Assembly: GCF_030518155.1 (NCBI RefSeq)
Contig: NZ_JAULRU010000731.1
Span: 124,001-188,000 of the forward strand
DNA length: 64,000 nt
Direction of reading: 5' to 3'
Source of the DNA: Gilvimarinus gilvus
GTDB lineage: Bacteria > Pseudomonadota > Gammaproteobacteria > Pseudomonadales > Cellvibrionaceae
Both the position numbers and the translations under genes were made by a program. The notes below the pieces were generated by a model that saw nothing but the letters and a program-made list of their open reading frames with translations, had not been told where the DNA came from and did not search any database. Shown here piece after piece: positions 17,454 through 26,539 of this stretch (position 1 is its first letter; every line of letters begins with the position of its first letter).

Positions 17454-19562
17454 TTATGTCTCGCTTTGCCAATAGCTATCGGGTTTATATCGCGCGCCAT
17501 ACTTTTCATGTAACTGCTCTAAAGTGGTTACGATGTCCTCATGGCCTCTCAGTTCGGCGTAGTGCATGGGGCCACCACTAAATGGCGCGAAGCCGGTGCC
17601 GAATATCATCGCACCATCGAGCAATTTGCTGTCCTCTACTACCGATTCGCGTAAGCAGGCGGCGCAGGTGTTTAGCATAGGGAGGATTAACCGATCTGCC
17701 ATTTCGGGGGAGGGAGTCGCCGCTTTGCCAGACTTTTTAGGTTTTCCTTTTGCCCACGTATAAAGCCCTTTACCTGTTTTCTTACCTAGATCGCCATTTT
17801 TTACCTTATCGATGAGCCAGCTCGGTGCTGCGGGCATATTCTGATCGAGCGATTCACGGAGCATATCGGCCACACCGAGACAAATATCCAGGCCAACCAC
17901 ATCCGCAAGCTCAATCGGCCCCATAGGCATACCAAACTGTTCGGCAGCTTGATCAATGGTTTCTGCCGCTACGCCTTCATCAAGTAGCTGCATGGCTTCA
18001 AGCAAATAAGGGGTCAGGGCGCGATTGACCAAAAAGCCGGGTGTGCCGGTAACCGGAGTCGGCAAGCGTTTGATTTGTCCGGTAAAGGCAAGTGCTTTAT
18101 GGAAAGTGTCTGTGCTGAGCTTACTGTGTTTTACCACCTCGACGAGCTGCATTTGCGCTACGGGGTTGAAAAAGTGAATGCCCACTAAGCGCTCGGGGTT
18201 TTGCAGTTCCTGTTGCAGCGTATCCAGAGGAATACTTGAGGTATTAGTGGCGAGAATGGCTCCGTCTTTCATGAGTGGTTCAATGGTGGTGTAAACGGCG
18301 CGCTTTATTTCAATTTTTTCCGGAACCGCTTCAATGATAATGTCGGCGTTGCGGGCGCCGCTGTGATTTAAGTCGGGAATAAGTCTGTCCAGCACGGCGC
18401 GCTTGGCGGCGGGAGATAAACGTTTTTTATCACACAGCTTGCTGGCTCTGGCAATGGCATTGCCGATGATGTCGGCACTCATATCAAACAGTGTCACGGT
18501 CAAGCCTTGCAGGGCACACCAGCCGGCAATATCGCCGCCCATGGCGCCTGCCCCAATCACGTGGACATGCTTTACGGGATCAATAGCGGTGGGAGTTTGT
18601 GCTTGTTTTTTAAGATTTTCTTGCAAGAAAAATACACGAACCAAATTGCGCGAAGTATCGCTGAGCAATAATTGGCAAAAGGATTCGATTTCCGCATTGA
18701 GCATGGCACTGGTGTTGTTGCCGTGATTGAGCCACAAATCAATAAGCTGGTTAGGCGCAGGGTAATGCTCTGCAGGCGCTTTGCGCTCGGCCTGCTGCCG
18801 CATTTTTTTAGCCACCAGTTTGCGGGCGGGCGCACTGTTCAATATTTTTGCTTTAAGACCTGCTTTTTTATGGGATAGCTTCCCCGCTAATGCTGCTGCC
18901 AGCGCATTTCCCAAGTGTCGCTCAGGTACCAGCGCATCAATCAGGCCCTGACGCTTGGCCTGGCGATCGCGCAGTGTTTTGCCGGTTAGCATCAGAGTCA
19001 TGGCATCGAGTGGGTCCATTAGTGCCAGACTGCGTGCGGTTCCGCCTAGGCCCGGATGCAACCCCAACAATATTTCTGGGAAGCCGAAGCGAGAGCCGTC
19101 GACGCCAATTCTGAAGTCACAACACAGGGCCAGTTCCAATCCGCCGCCAAAGCACAGTCCGTGCACAATGGCTACGGTCGTAAACGGTAGCTCTGTCAGT
19201 CGGTTGGCTACCCGGTGGGCGGCGCCCAACTTTTCCCGCGCAGCGTCAATGGAGTCGAGTTGGCCAAACTCTTTAATATCGGCACCGACGCAAAAGTTGG
19301 ATTCTTTGCCTGAGCGAATGACCAGTGCAGCGGGTTTGTCCGCCTGCAGCGTCATTACGATTTCATCCAGCTCTTCCAGTACCGCTTGCGATAGCACGTT
19401 GACGTCTGCGTCGGCGCAGTCGAACAAGAGCCATGCTACTTTGTGCTCGTCGAGTTTGAGCTGCCAGTGCCGCCAAGCCGAGGTGATGGCCTCATCTTGA
19501 ACACGAAATGGTCCGAGTAATTTTTCGCGGCCCGCCAAGCTATTTAGTACAATGCCGTTCAT
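17454..19562 (-). CDS. fadJ: Fatty-acid oxidation multifunctional protein (enoyl-CoA hydratase / 3-hydroxyacyl-CoA dehydrogenase)
   Basis: The 702-residue product has a crotonase domain (about 20-230, FCVGADIKEFGQ and HGLCFGGGLELALCCDFRIG), an NAD-binding Rossmann domain (VHVIGAGAMGGDIAGW, near 332), the HFFNPVAQMQLVEVV motif and a C-terminal dehydrogenase domain with GFLVNRALTPYLLEA. It should hydrate 2-enoyl-CoA and oxidise the 3-hydroxyacyl-CoA in beta-oxidation, working with the thiolase encoded 12 bp upstream. This gene order (thiolase first) is that of fadI-fadJ. The start has GGGAG upstream. FadB of the aerobic pathway is the alternative name; the gene order favours FadJ. Confidence 0.9.
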   Translation of the reverse strand: MNGIVLNSLAGREKLLGPFRVQDEAITSAWRHWQLKLDEHKVAWLLFDCADADVNVLSQAVLEELDEIVMTLQADKPAALVIRSGKESNFCVGADIKEFGQLDSIDAAREKLGAAHRVANRLTELPFTTVAIVHGLCFGGGLELALCCDFRIGVDGSRFGFPEILLGLHPGLGGTARSLALMDPLDAMTLMLTGKTLRDRQAKRQGLIDALVPERHLGNALAAALAGKLSHKKAGLKAKILNSAPARKLVAKKMRQQAERKAPAEHYPAPNQLIDLWLNHGNNTSAMLNAEIESFCQLLLSDTSRNLVRVFFLQENLKKQAQTPTAIDPVKHVHVIGAGAMGGDIAGWCALQGLTVTLFDMSADIIGNAIARASKLCDKKRLSPAAKRAVLDRLIPDLNHSGARNADIIIEAVPEKIEIKRAVYTTIEPLMKDGAILATNTSSIPLDTLQQELQNPERLVGIHFFNPVAQMQLVEVVKHSKLSTDTFHKALAFTGQIKRLPTPVTGTPGFLVNRALTPYLLEAMQLLDEGVAAETIDQAAEQFGMPMGPIELADVVGLDICLGVADMLRESLDQNMPAAPSWLIDKVKNGDLGKKTGKGLYTWAKGKPKKSGKAATPSPEMADRLILPMLNTCAACLRESVVEDSKLLDGAMIFGTGFAPFSGGPMHYAELRGHEDIVTTLEQLHEKYGARYKPDSYWQSET

Positions 19563-19574
19563 CGTTCAGCTCCC

Positions 19575-20879
19575 TTAAATCACTTCGATTAGCATGGCGC
19601 CGGCTTGACCGCCACCAATACATTGAGTGGCAATGCCGCGCTTTAATTTTTTACGTTTCAGCGCATTGACCAAGTGCAACACAATGCGGTTGCCACTGGT
19701 GCCTACAGGGTGGCCAAGACTAATGGCGCCGCCATCGATATTGAGTTTGTCGAGATCGAATTGCCCAAGCACTTCTTCGCGTTCAAACACAGCCCGACAA
19801 AAGTCGCTGTCGTTCCATGCGGCCAGGCAGCCGAGTACTTGTGCGGCAAATGCTTCATTGAGTTCCAGCAGGTCGATGTCATCCAGCGTCATTTTATTGC
19901 GCAGGGCTAAACGTCCTGCGCTCACAGCTGGCCCCAAGCCCATTATTTCAGGTTCTAGTCCCGACCACTCGCTGTCGGTGATTTTTGCCAAGGGGGTTAA
20001 CTGGTATTTTTCAAGCGCTTCTTCCGAGGCTAATATTAGCCAGCTGGCACCATCGGTGATCTGTGAGCTGTTACCCGCCGTGACCTTGCCAAAAGGGCGT
20101 TCAAATACAGGCCTTAGCCGCGCCAGCTTTTCGGTTGAGCTGTCTGCCCTTACACCGTCATCGGCGCTAAAAACACGCCCGTCGGGTGCATACAGTGGCA
20201 CTACTTCTTTATCGAGCCAGCCTTCTTGTTGCGCCTTATGCAAGCGCAAGTGGCTGGAAACTGCATACTCGTCGGCCGACTCGCGGCTAATGTTAAACAA
20301 GCTAGCAACGACTTCAGCCGTTTGCCCCATGTTTAGCTCGACCACTGGGTCGGTAAGGCCCTGCTCAAGGCTAATGACCGGTTTCATGTAGCCCAGCTTA
20401 AAAGACGAAAGGTGCTTGAGTTTGGCACTGAGTGAGCGGGCCAGGCCGAGTTCGGCCAGCCAGTGAGTGGCTTGGGGCGTAAGCATAAGGGGGGCATGAC
20501 TGAGCGCCTCGGTGCCCCCTGCCAGTATTAGGTCTTGCCTGCCTTCGCGAATATAGCGAAAGGCGGTGTCAACCGACTGCATGCCCGAGCCGCAGTTGAT
20601 CTGCATGGTAAACGCAGGGGTGGTTTCGCTTAAGCCCAAACGCAGCGCCGCAATGCGGGCGGGGTTCATTTCACTGGCGACGACATTGACGCAGCCCAAA
20701 ATTACCTGATCGAACGCATTATCGGGCAGTGTATGCCTTTGCAGCAGAGAGCGGCCGGCCTGCACGGCCAAATCCACCGGCGAAAAGGGGCCGGGCTTAC
20801 CCCGGGCTTTTAGGAATGGGGTTCTGGCGCCGTCTACCAGATACACCGTACGCGATGAGCCAGAGCTGCTTTCACTCAT
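19575..20879 (-). CDS. fadI: Acetyl-CoA C-acyltransferase (thiolase), FadI-type
   Basis: The 434-residue thiolase carries the nucleophilic cysteine in INCGSGMQSVD (near 95), the HxxxG-type histidine in GHPVGTSGNRIV (near 387) and the second active cysteine in TQCIGGGQAGAML near the C-terminus. It should cleave 3-ketoacyl-CoA to acetyl-CoA plus a shortened acyl-CoA, completing the cycle begun by the next gene product. AAGGA lies 7-8 nt before the ATG. It is the first gene of a two-gene unit with fadJ; the 110 bp upstream probably hold the promoter. The closing motif differs from E. coli FadI (CIGGG rather than CAAGG), so a close relative of acetyl-CoA acetyltransferases is possible. Confidence 0.88.
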   Translation of the reverse strand: MSESSSGSSRTVYLVDGARTPFLKARGKPGPFSPVDLAVQAGRSLLQRHTLPDNAFDQVILGCVNVVASEMNPARIAALRLGLSETTPAFTMQINCGSGMQSVDTAFRYIREGRQDLILAGGTEALSHAPLMLTPQATHWLAELGLARSLSAKLKHLSSFKLGYMKPVISLEQGLTDPVVELNMGQTAEVVASLFNISRESADEYAVSSHLRLHKAQQEGWLDKEVVPLYAPDGRVFSADDGVRADSSTEKLARLRPVFERPFGKVTAGNSSQITDGASWLILASEEALEKYQLTPLAKITDSEWSGLEPEIMGLGPAVSAGRLALRNKMTLDDIDLLELNEAFAAQVLGCLAAWNDSDFCRAVFEREEVLGQFDLDKLNIDGGAISLGHPVGTSGNRIVLHLVNALKRKKLKRGIATQCIGGGQAGAMLIEVI

Positions 20880-20990
20880 GTTGATTCCTTCTAGTTGAGT
20901 AGCGAATGTCTCAAGTATGGCAGCTCGTGCGAAAATTTTCAGTGGCTAGCCGTATACGAATTCGCGTAAATGGCTTTTTGTTGGCGAGGG

Positions 20991-21455
20991 CTAGGACGGG
21001 CGACGGGCTCGGCTAATCCAGCGGTCGAGCTGATTGGCGAAATTCTGTCTATCGGTAGCCGAAAGTGGCGCCGTCCCACCGGTTTGAGTGCCGCTAAAAC
21101 GCAAGGTTTCCATAAAATCACGCATATTCAACTTGGCGCGGATATTCTCACTGGTATACAGCTCACCGCGTGAGTTGAGTGCGGTAGCGCCTTTGTCTAT
21201 AACGTCGCTCGCCAGAGGAATATCCCCGGTTATGACCAGATCACCCTCATTCACGCGTTGGCAAATAAAATGGTCCGCCACATCGTAGCCGCTCGCTACT
21301 TGAGTAAAGGTGACGTGGCGCGACGGTGGCAGGCTCAGCGGCTGGTTGGCCACAAATGTGGTTTGAATGGCAGCGCGGCTGGCGGCGCGGCATAGCATTT
21401 CGCGCATGGCGACAGGACAGGCATCGGCGTCCACCCATATTTGCGCGTGACTCAT
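20991..21455 (-). CDS. YaiI/YqxD family protein (DUF188)
   Basis: The 154-residue protein begins IWVDADACPVAMREML and contains GYDVADHFICQRVNEGDLVITGDIPLA, the paired aspartate motifs that define the YaiI/YqxD family. The fold is PIN-like and a nuclease function has been suggested, but no member has a well established role as far as I know. Its start overlaps the arfB stop codon by 4 bp (ATGA), so the two genes are translationally coupled. The C-terminus ends in a short basic tail. Confidence 0.9.
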   Translation of the reverse strand: MSHAQIWVDADACPVAMREMLCRAASRAAIQTTFVANQPLSLPPSRHVTFTQVASGYDVADHFICQRVNEGDLVITGDIPLASDVIDKGATALNSRGELYTSENIRAKLNMRDFMETLRFSGTQTGGTAPLSATDRQNFANQLDRWISRARRPS

Positions 21456-21865
21456 ACATCGACCTTGCCGCGCATTTGCTTTACCTGACCCCGCTGGGTC
21501 TTTTTATCCATGCGTTTGCGCTGCGAGCTTTTGCTCGGTTTGGTGGGGCGGCGAAATTTCTGCCGCACGCCAGCTTGCTGAACAAGCGCTTTTAAGCGCG
21601 CCAAGGCGTCATCCCGGTTCTTTTCCTGTGTGCGAAATTGCTGCGCCTTAATGACAACTACGCCGTCTTTGGTGATGCGTTGGTCATTCATCTGCAGCAG
21701 CTTGTCTTTGTAAAAGCGCGGCAGTGTTGAGCGCTCAATATCGAATCTGAGGTGAACGGCGCTGGCTACTTTATTAACATTTTGGCCGCCCGCGCCCTGA
21801 GCGCGAATAAACGAGAGCTCGATTTCCCAGTCGGCCAAGGATATGTTTTGGTGTACATGTAACAT
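21452..21865 (-). CDS. arfB: Alternative ribosome-rescue factor ArfB
   Basis: The 137-residue product has the GGQ peptidyl-hydrolase motif at 26-28, in the same position as E. coli YaeJ/ArfB, and a lysine/arginine-rich C-terminal tail (from about 108) that enters the empty mRNA channel. It releases peptides from ribosomes stalled without a stop codon. It lacks the codon-recognition domains of RF1 and RF2, as expected. It is the first gene of a pair with the overlapping YaiI-family gene. Confidence 0.95.
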   Translation of the reverse strand: MLHVHQNISLADWEIELSFIRAQGAGGQNVNKVASAVHLRFDIERSTLPRFYKDKLLQMNDQRITKDGVVVIKAQQFRTQEKNRDDALARLKALVQQAGVRQKFRRPTKPSKSSQRKRMDKKTQRGQVKQMRGKVDV

Positions 21866-22009
21866 GCGTCAGCATTGAGTGCTAAGTAGAGTGTAGGTGG
21901 ACCAGTCTACAATAAAAGACCGCTAAACCACAGGGTGTGTACCGGTGCCATATTGGCGTGAGTCGCCTATATTGCTTTTGCGGCAGTGATGTTTGGTGCC
22001 GCCGGCGAT

Positions 22010-22084
22010 TTGTCCAGTTTGGTAAATTTGGTGTATATTGTCGTCAAAGATCACATAGTGAGAGAATCATCACTTATCGAGTGA
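22010..22084 (+). promoter_or_regulatory. Promoter and paired dyads upstream of LuxR tandem
   Basis: TTGTCC (22010-22015) and TATATT (22034-22039) with an 18-bp spacer make a plausible sigma70 promoter. Just downstream are two dyads of similar sequence: TCACATAGTGA (22051-22061) and TCACTTATCGAGTGA (22070-22084). Their TCAC...GTGA halves suggest a shared dimeric regulator, possibly one of the LuxR-type proteins encoded next. The rest of the 275-bp gap (21866-22140) shows nothing clear. Confidence 0.45.
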
Positions 22085-22140
22085 CGTACCAAAGGGAGAG
22101 TATAGGGTGAGCCAGTTGCCGACTAGGATGGTAAGCGTTG

Positions 22141-23253
22141 ATGGCGATTAACAGCCGTTTAATGGCTCTGCTCGTAGGCGTAAACAGTACATCAGATGGG
22201 TGGCAACGTTTTTTAAGCGAATGCTGTGCCTTGTATCAGGCCGATTTGGCGTTCATTTGTCTGATAAATCATGCAGACGGGAAGGTTGCCTGGCAAGAGC
22301 AATCTCCGGGCTCATCATCCGCAATCGATCCTCTCGTTCAAAACAGCATCAATGCCTGGCTGCATTCCACGCAGGCGTTGCCGGATTCTATTCATCACTG
22401 GCATAGCCTGTGGTTCGATTCAGCCGTTGAGGCTGTGCCCGTGCCCGCGCAGATTGCATCAACTTCTAATAATTTAGTAGCGGCAAGCGCAACAATATTT
22501 GTTAGAGATGGAGTACATTGCAAAATGGTACTCTGCCGCCGTGGGGCGGCATTCTCTGCAATTCAGCTGGCAGAGCTCACTGCGCTTTCGCCATATTTGG
22601 AGTGTGCTGCACAATCCCGCTACGATTTAAATCGCAAGCATAAAACCACCGTGTACCTACAGGCTATTTTGGAAAAAATGCGGGTTCCTGTGGCTATGTT
22701 TAACCACCATTGGCAGCTTGTCGCCGCCAATCAGTCCATGCAGGTATTACTCGACCAGAAAATCCATTTAGCCGCTAACCCTTCGGGCCTGCTTACCGTA
22801 AGCAGTAAGCAGGAACGAACAACAACAGTCCTTAAACCGGCCGCCGCTAATAAAAACGCTGCGCGGCCCGAAACAGGTGCGGTACTATTTGACACCATGA
22901 TGATGCCGGTCGAGCTGGGTCGTGGAGAGACTGTACAGGTAGGAATTGACCTTATTGAAAGTGTTGCTGCCGCACAAATCGCCAGTGGTGCATTTGTTTA
23001 TGTTGCCTCTCTCAATCATATTGCGCAAATCGATAAAAAAGTGTTAGTGAAGCTATACGATTTGACGCCTTCGGAAGCGTCAGTATGCTTTTTGTTTTCC
23101 AGTAATCTAAGCGTTCAAAAAATTGCGGGTGAACAAAATAAATCAGTGTATACCGTACGCGAACAATTACGCTCTGTTTTTACCAAAGTAGGGGTTAAAA
23201 ATCAGCTGCAACTGGTATCAACTCTGGCGTCGCTGCCGGCTATTCAATTATAA
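22141..23253 (+). CDS. LuxR-type transcriptional regulator (first of tandem pair)
   Basis: The 370-residue protein has a GAF/PAS-like N-terminal part (about 1-160), a middle segment with PAS character (VPVAMFNHHWQLVAANQSM) and a C-terminal LuxR-type helix-turn-helix (about 305-365, LTPSEASVCFLFSSNLSVQKIA...SVYTVREQLRSVFTKVG). There is no receiver domain or acyl-homoserine-lactone domain. It should bind DNA in response to an unknown internal signal. The next gene is a paralogue with the same layout starting 12 bp later. Two TCAC/GTGA dyads precede the start, which suggests autoregulation. Confidence 0.82.
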   Translation: MAINSRLMALLVGVNSTSDGWQRFLSECCALYQADLAFICLINHADGKVAWQEQSPGSSSAIDPLVQNSINAWLHSTQALPDSIHHWHSLWFDSAVEAVPVPAQIASTSNNLVAASATIFVRDGVHCKMVLCRRGAAFSAIQLAELTALSPYLECAAQSRYDLNRKHKTTVYLQAILEKMRVPVAMFNHHWQLVAANQSMQVLLDQKIHLAANPSGLLTVSSKQERTTTVLKPAAANKNAARPETGAVLFDTMMMPVELGRGETVQVGIDLIESVAAAQIASGAFVYVASLNHIAQIDKKVLVKLYDLTPSEASVCFLFSSNLSVQKIAGEQNKSVYTVREQLRSVFTKVGVKNQLQLVSTLASLPAIQL

Positions 23254-23265
23254 GGAGATTGCTCT

Positions 23266-24423
23266 GTGACATCACAAGAACTGTCGTTACCCCTAGACCA
23301 ACCGTTGGCTAATGAGGACATATTTTTACTGGGCCTGCTGGTGCAGGCCAATACCCATGAAAATGGCTGGCATCATTTTTTAGAAGTGTGTTGTGAACAC
23401 TTCCAGTTAAACTCGTGCCATTTATACGTTTCGGCGGCGACAGAGTTGTCGCCCACCTTTCAAGAATATGCGGGTGCTAAGGCGAGTGAGTGGGAGCTGG
23501 TTGAATATATCGACAAGTACTTTGCGACCGATTACACGCATCAAGCGATTTTGTCTGGTAACCCACATACTTGGTATGCCAGTAATTTAATGCCTGATCA
23601 GGAAAAAATCAGAAATGCCCCCGCGTATTGTGACTGGGCGGCTCGCAATGGTATTCAGGATGTGTCTGGTACTATTCTATTTAGAATTGAAGGTTTTAGC
23701 TGTGCGTTTGTGCATAACAAGAATTTTGGCCATCCGACTTACAGTGAAAATGATATGGCGAGATTTAGCGCGCTATCGCCCTATATCGCTCAGGCCATGC
23801 GTACACGTTTTGAGTTGTCGCGGGTGTCTGAAGATGGCGACTTTTTTAAGGCTGCCATTAACAAGCTCAAAGTGCCAACAGCGCTGCTGAGTGAGTTCAG
23901 TGAGCTGATTACCATGAATAATGCGATGCAAGCGTTTGCTCGTGATAATACAAGTGTTAGATTAGTGCCTGGTAGTCACTTGGGGTTGGATGATAGCAAG
24001 GCCGAGCTTGCAATCCGCTTTGCGATTACGCAAACGATAGCCAGTAGCAAAAATATTGACCTTCCTTACGAAACAAGTTTGGTGGAGTTGACTTTGGCTA
24101 ATGGAGATTCCGTATTTTTGAGTGTGGATGCTATTTCTGAGGGCGACGCTGAGGACGCTTTTCGCGGAGCGTTGGTTTATGTTTTGTCTAAGGCGAATAT
24201 AGTATCAATAACGCCGGAAAGGCTTAAGCGTTTGTTTTCATTGAGTCAGGCCGAGGCCGAAGTGTGTGCACAATTTTTACATAATGTGGCACCCAAAGAA
24301 ATCGCTCATTCGTTAAATAAGTCTGTGCACACGGTTCGTGAGCAGTTAGATAGTGTGTATAAAAAGGTGGGTGTCAGTAATCAAATGCAGTTGGTATCAC
24401 TGTTAAACAGTTTGCCGGCATAA
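23266..24423 (+). CDS. LuxR-type transcriptional regulator (second of tandem pair)
   Basis: The 385-residue product starts at GTG behind a strong AAGGAG site overlapping the previous stop region. Its layout copies that of the preceding gene: an N-terminal sensor-like part with the shared NGWHHFLEVCCEHF opening, a middle PAS-like segment (VPTALLSEFSELITMNNAM) and a C-terminal helix-turn-helix (LSQAEAEVCAQFLHNVAPKEIAHSLNKSVHTVREQL). The pair arose by tandem duplication and has diverged clearly, so each may sense a different cue or they may form heterodimers. It converges on the PPC-repeat lipoprotein gene, with two terminator hairpins between. Confidence 0.82.
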   Translation: MTSQELSLPLDQPLANEDIFLLGLLVQANTHENGWHHFLEVCCEHFQLNSCHLYVSAATELSPTFQEYAGAKASEWELVEYIDKYFATDYTHQAILSGNPHTWYASNLMPDQEKIRNAPAYCDWAARNGIQDVSGTILFRIEGFSCAFVHNKNFGHPTYSENDMARFSALSPYIAQAMRTRFELSRVSEDGDFFKAAINKLKVPTALLSEFSELITMNNAMQAFARDNTSVRLVPGSHLGLDDSKAELAIRFAITQTIASSKNIDLPYETSLVELTLANGDSVFLSVDAISEGDAEDAFRGALVYVLSKANIVSITPERLKRLFSLSQAEAEVCAQFLHNVAPKEIAHSLNKSVHTVREQLDSVYKKVGVSNQMQLVSLLNSLPA

Positions 24424-24477
24424 AAAAGCAGGCCGTAGCCTGCAAAGGGTGAGGGGGAAGGGCTTACGATAAGCCCT
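24422..24477. terminator. Two terminator hairpins between convergent genes
   Basis: GCAGGC-CGTA-GCCTGC (24428-24443) is flanked on the left by A6, giving a T-run for the minus-strand lipoprotein gene. A second hairpin, AGGGCTT (24459-24465) with AAGCCCT (24471-24477), follows. Together they fill the 61 bp between the convergent genes. Confidence 0.75.
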
Positions 24478-24484
24478 GCGATAA

Positions 24485-26215
24485 TTAATAGTTTTGAAGA
24501 ATCATCATCGCTCGCTCGCCGGTATTGATGGTCGCGGAGAAACTTCCATTTACATTGGGGTCAAATGAGTCAACAGTAAGTATGTATACTCCTTCTTCCA
24601 GATACGCCGAGGCCGAAGCATTTAGCCAGCTACCATAGTCGTCATTGTAGGCGACAATTTCCCCCTCCATATTTTCTACCCACAGTACGTTGTCATGGGT
24701 GCCCGTTACATTGAATTTTACTAAGCCGGCTTCTTCAATCATAAATCCTGTTTGAATATTGGTGCCTGACAGTGCGCCAGTTGCGTCCCAAGTGCCGAAT
24801 ACTGCTTGACCGTTATAGTCGATAGGGCCGCCTAGGTACAATTCAAAAGTGCCCGTTTGGTTCTCGTTGAACGTAGCCGCGACTGCTGTGTAGGTACCCT
24901 TAGGCAGAACTATGTTTAAGCTCGCATCTAGGTTGTTGTCGCTGTGGTTGGTGGAGTCGTCCGCAGAAGCAACGACGTTGCCATTTTCATCTAGAATGTA
25001 TAGAAAGCTGTCTAAAGAGCTGTAAATAGTTGCAGTAATTTCACCGCTACTGAGCACTTCAAATTCGAACTCAGGGTTTCCCAGTCCGTAGGCAGATTGG
25101 CCGTTAGACAAATCCCAGCGACCTTGTAAGCGTCGCGAGTGAGTGTCATCCAAACTATAACCTCGTGGGCGGGAAAGAATTCCAGAGGCGCGCTGATCAC
25201 ATAGATTTGCCGCGGTTACTGTGAAATGTACATCCGTATATTCATAGTAGTCCGTATAAATATTCTCGCCTTCGGTATAATCACATTGCCAGCGGTATTC
25301 CTTTATCGGGCAGCGCCCTAGAGTCATGCTGTTGGTAACTCCTGAATGAATGCGAGTACGCTCAGGAATGGTTACCTGGCGGCAAGAATTGGTGTCTGCG
25401 ATTTCTTCATAGTATGTAGTAATTGGCCAGTTTGAGAGCCGCTCATCTGGGCTGGCTTGGTTAAAGTACGAAAAGCTACTCTGAATGATAATTTCGTAAA
25501 TGCCGCTCTGATTGTTGTCGAAAGTTGCCATGGCGAGGCCGTAAGTACCTGCTTCGAGTGTTTGGTCAAGAACTGCATTGGTGCCATATCCTTGCGTGTC
25601 ATCAACCTCGTACAGTGGTGTTCCATTTTCATCCACGAGAATCAAGACATTGTCTACTAGGCTGTTGGCTAGCGCGTACACGCGGGTTTGATGCGGAAGC
25701 TCGAACCAGTAAGTTGGGTTGCCGGTATTTGTATAACCATTTGAATTGGTCCATGCACCTTCAATTAAAATTTGGTTGCCATATAAGATGGTGACTTCAC
25801 AGTCTTCGGTTACGTTGGAGATGGTGTACTCGTAGTCACTCAAATCCCCCACTAAATCGCCATCGCAGCCGTATACCTGATTGAGATATGCGCCATAGAA
25901 TGGGTCGATATAAATGGTGGCTGAGTCGCCCACTTCAACCTCTTGAGATCCGGGAGACCACCAGCCCCCTATATTGATAGGGTTTACACTGATAGTTGCT
26001 GTTGACTGAGTGGGTTCACTGGAGCTGCTGGAGCTCACAGAACTGCTAGAGCTCACAGAGCTACTGGAACTCACAGAGCTACTAGAGCTGGCGGTGGGCG
26101 GGGTCGAGCTTCCTCCCCCGCCGCCCCCGCCACCGCAAGCGGTGAGTGTGCCAATGCATAGAAATAGAAGTGCTATGTGTTTCTGTAGCCATAGGAAGGT
26201 TTTCAGTGGCTGCAT
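24485..26215 (-). CDS. Lipoprotein with poly-serine linker and three PPC-type repeats
   Basis: The 576-residue product has a lipoprotein signal (LTACGGGGGGGG, Cys about 27) followed by a serine linker made of (SSSSSV) repeats (about 45-70). Three homologous beta-sandwich repeats follow, at about 140-245, 360-455 and 475-570. Each shows the pre-peptidase C-terminal (PPC) pattern: a F-x-L opening, an L-x-V/I-x-D-E-N-G core with a D-D pair, and a closing L-x-x-G-x-Y-x-x-x-x-x-x-F. No catalytic domain is visible; between repeats 1 and 2 lies a cysteine-containing segment with CRQV, GRCPIKEYRWQCDY and NLCDQ. PPC domains often help bind substrates or surfaces. It may be a surface adhesion or binding protein. 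Confidence 0.75.
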   Translation of the reverse strand: MQPLKTFLWLQKHIALLFLCIGTLTACGGGGGGGGSSTPPTASSSSSVSSSSSVSSSSSVSSSSSSEPTQSTATISVNPINIGGWWSPGSQEVEVGDSATIYIDPFYGAYLNQVYGCDGDLVGDLSDYEYTISNVTEDCEVTILYGNQILIEGAWTNSNGYTNTGNPTYWFELPHQTRVYALANSLVDNVLILVDENGTPLYEVDDTQGYGTNAVLDQTLEAGTYGLAMATFDNNQSGIYEIIIQSSFSYFNQASPDERLSNWPITTYYEEIADTNSCRQVTIPERTRIHSGVTNSMTLGRCPIKEYRWQCDYTEGENIYTDYYEYTDVHFTVTAANLCDQRASGILSRPRGYSLDDTHSRRLQGRWDLSNGQSAYGLGNPEFEFEVLSSGEITATIYSSLDSFLYILDENGNVVASADDSTNHSDNNLDASLNIVLPKGTYTAVAATFNENQTGTFELYLGGPIDYNGQAVFGTWDATGALSGTNIQTGFMIEEAGLVKFNVTGTHDNVLWVENMEGEIVAYNDDYGSWLNASASAYLEEGVYILTVDSFDPNVNGSFSATINTGERAMMILQNY

Positions 26216-26284
26216 GTTTAAGCCTCATCGTTGTCTGTAGTTTAAATGGAAGGGGTCTTGGGAGATTCTAGCGCCATATTATTG

Positions 26285-26318
26285 GCCACCATACCCCCAA
26301 CATTGGGGGTATGGTGGC
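26285..26318. repeat. Perfect 16-bp inverted repeat with 2-nt loop
   Basis: GCCACCATACCCCCAA (26285-26300) is followed by CA and then its exact reverse complement TTGGGGGTATGGTGGC (26303-26318). It lies in the 324-bp gap between the PPC lipoprotein gene (start at 26215) and the patatin gene (end at 26540), both on the minus strand. Only a short A/T run follows, so a simple terminator is not certain. A weaker dyad (ACCCGT...ACGGGT, about 26342-26370) and the 16-bp motif at 26396 follow in the same gap. Confidence 0.8.
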
Positions 26319-26395
26319 AAGCGGGAATGAAATAAGCTGTAAACCCGTTTTGTACGAAAATGGTACGGGTGCCCCCTTAGCGTCGGGGCGCTAGA

Positions 26396-26411
26396 GCTAG
26401 CAGGCTGTTGA
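26396..26411 (-). repeat. Inverted copy of the 16-bp motif at 5337
   Basis: GCTAGCAGGCTGTTGA is the exact reverse complement of 5337-5352. It lies in the gap 26216-26539 beside a large hairpin. No other structure was recognised in the rest of this gap. Confidence 0.5.
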
Positions 26412-26539
26412 GGTTGATCTATTGATCTTTGCGGAGGCGTTCTCGCTGATACCACAAGTATCTCGGGTTGCGGTCCGCAATAACGCTAGTGGCTTACTTC
26501 GTGTTAACAGGTTTGAGTTCTAAAAATGTGGACGTGCAG

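Noticed and set aside
26010-26240. Leucine/glutamate repeat frame (LLELTE) on the plus strand
   Set aside because: It is the complement of the poly-serine linker codons of the lipoprotein gene on the minus strand.
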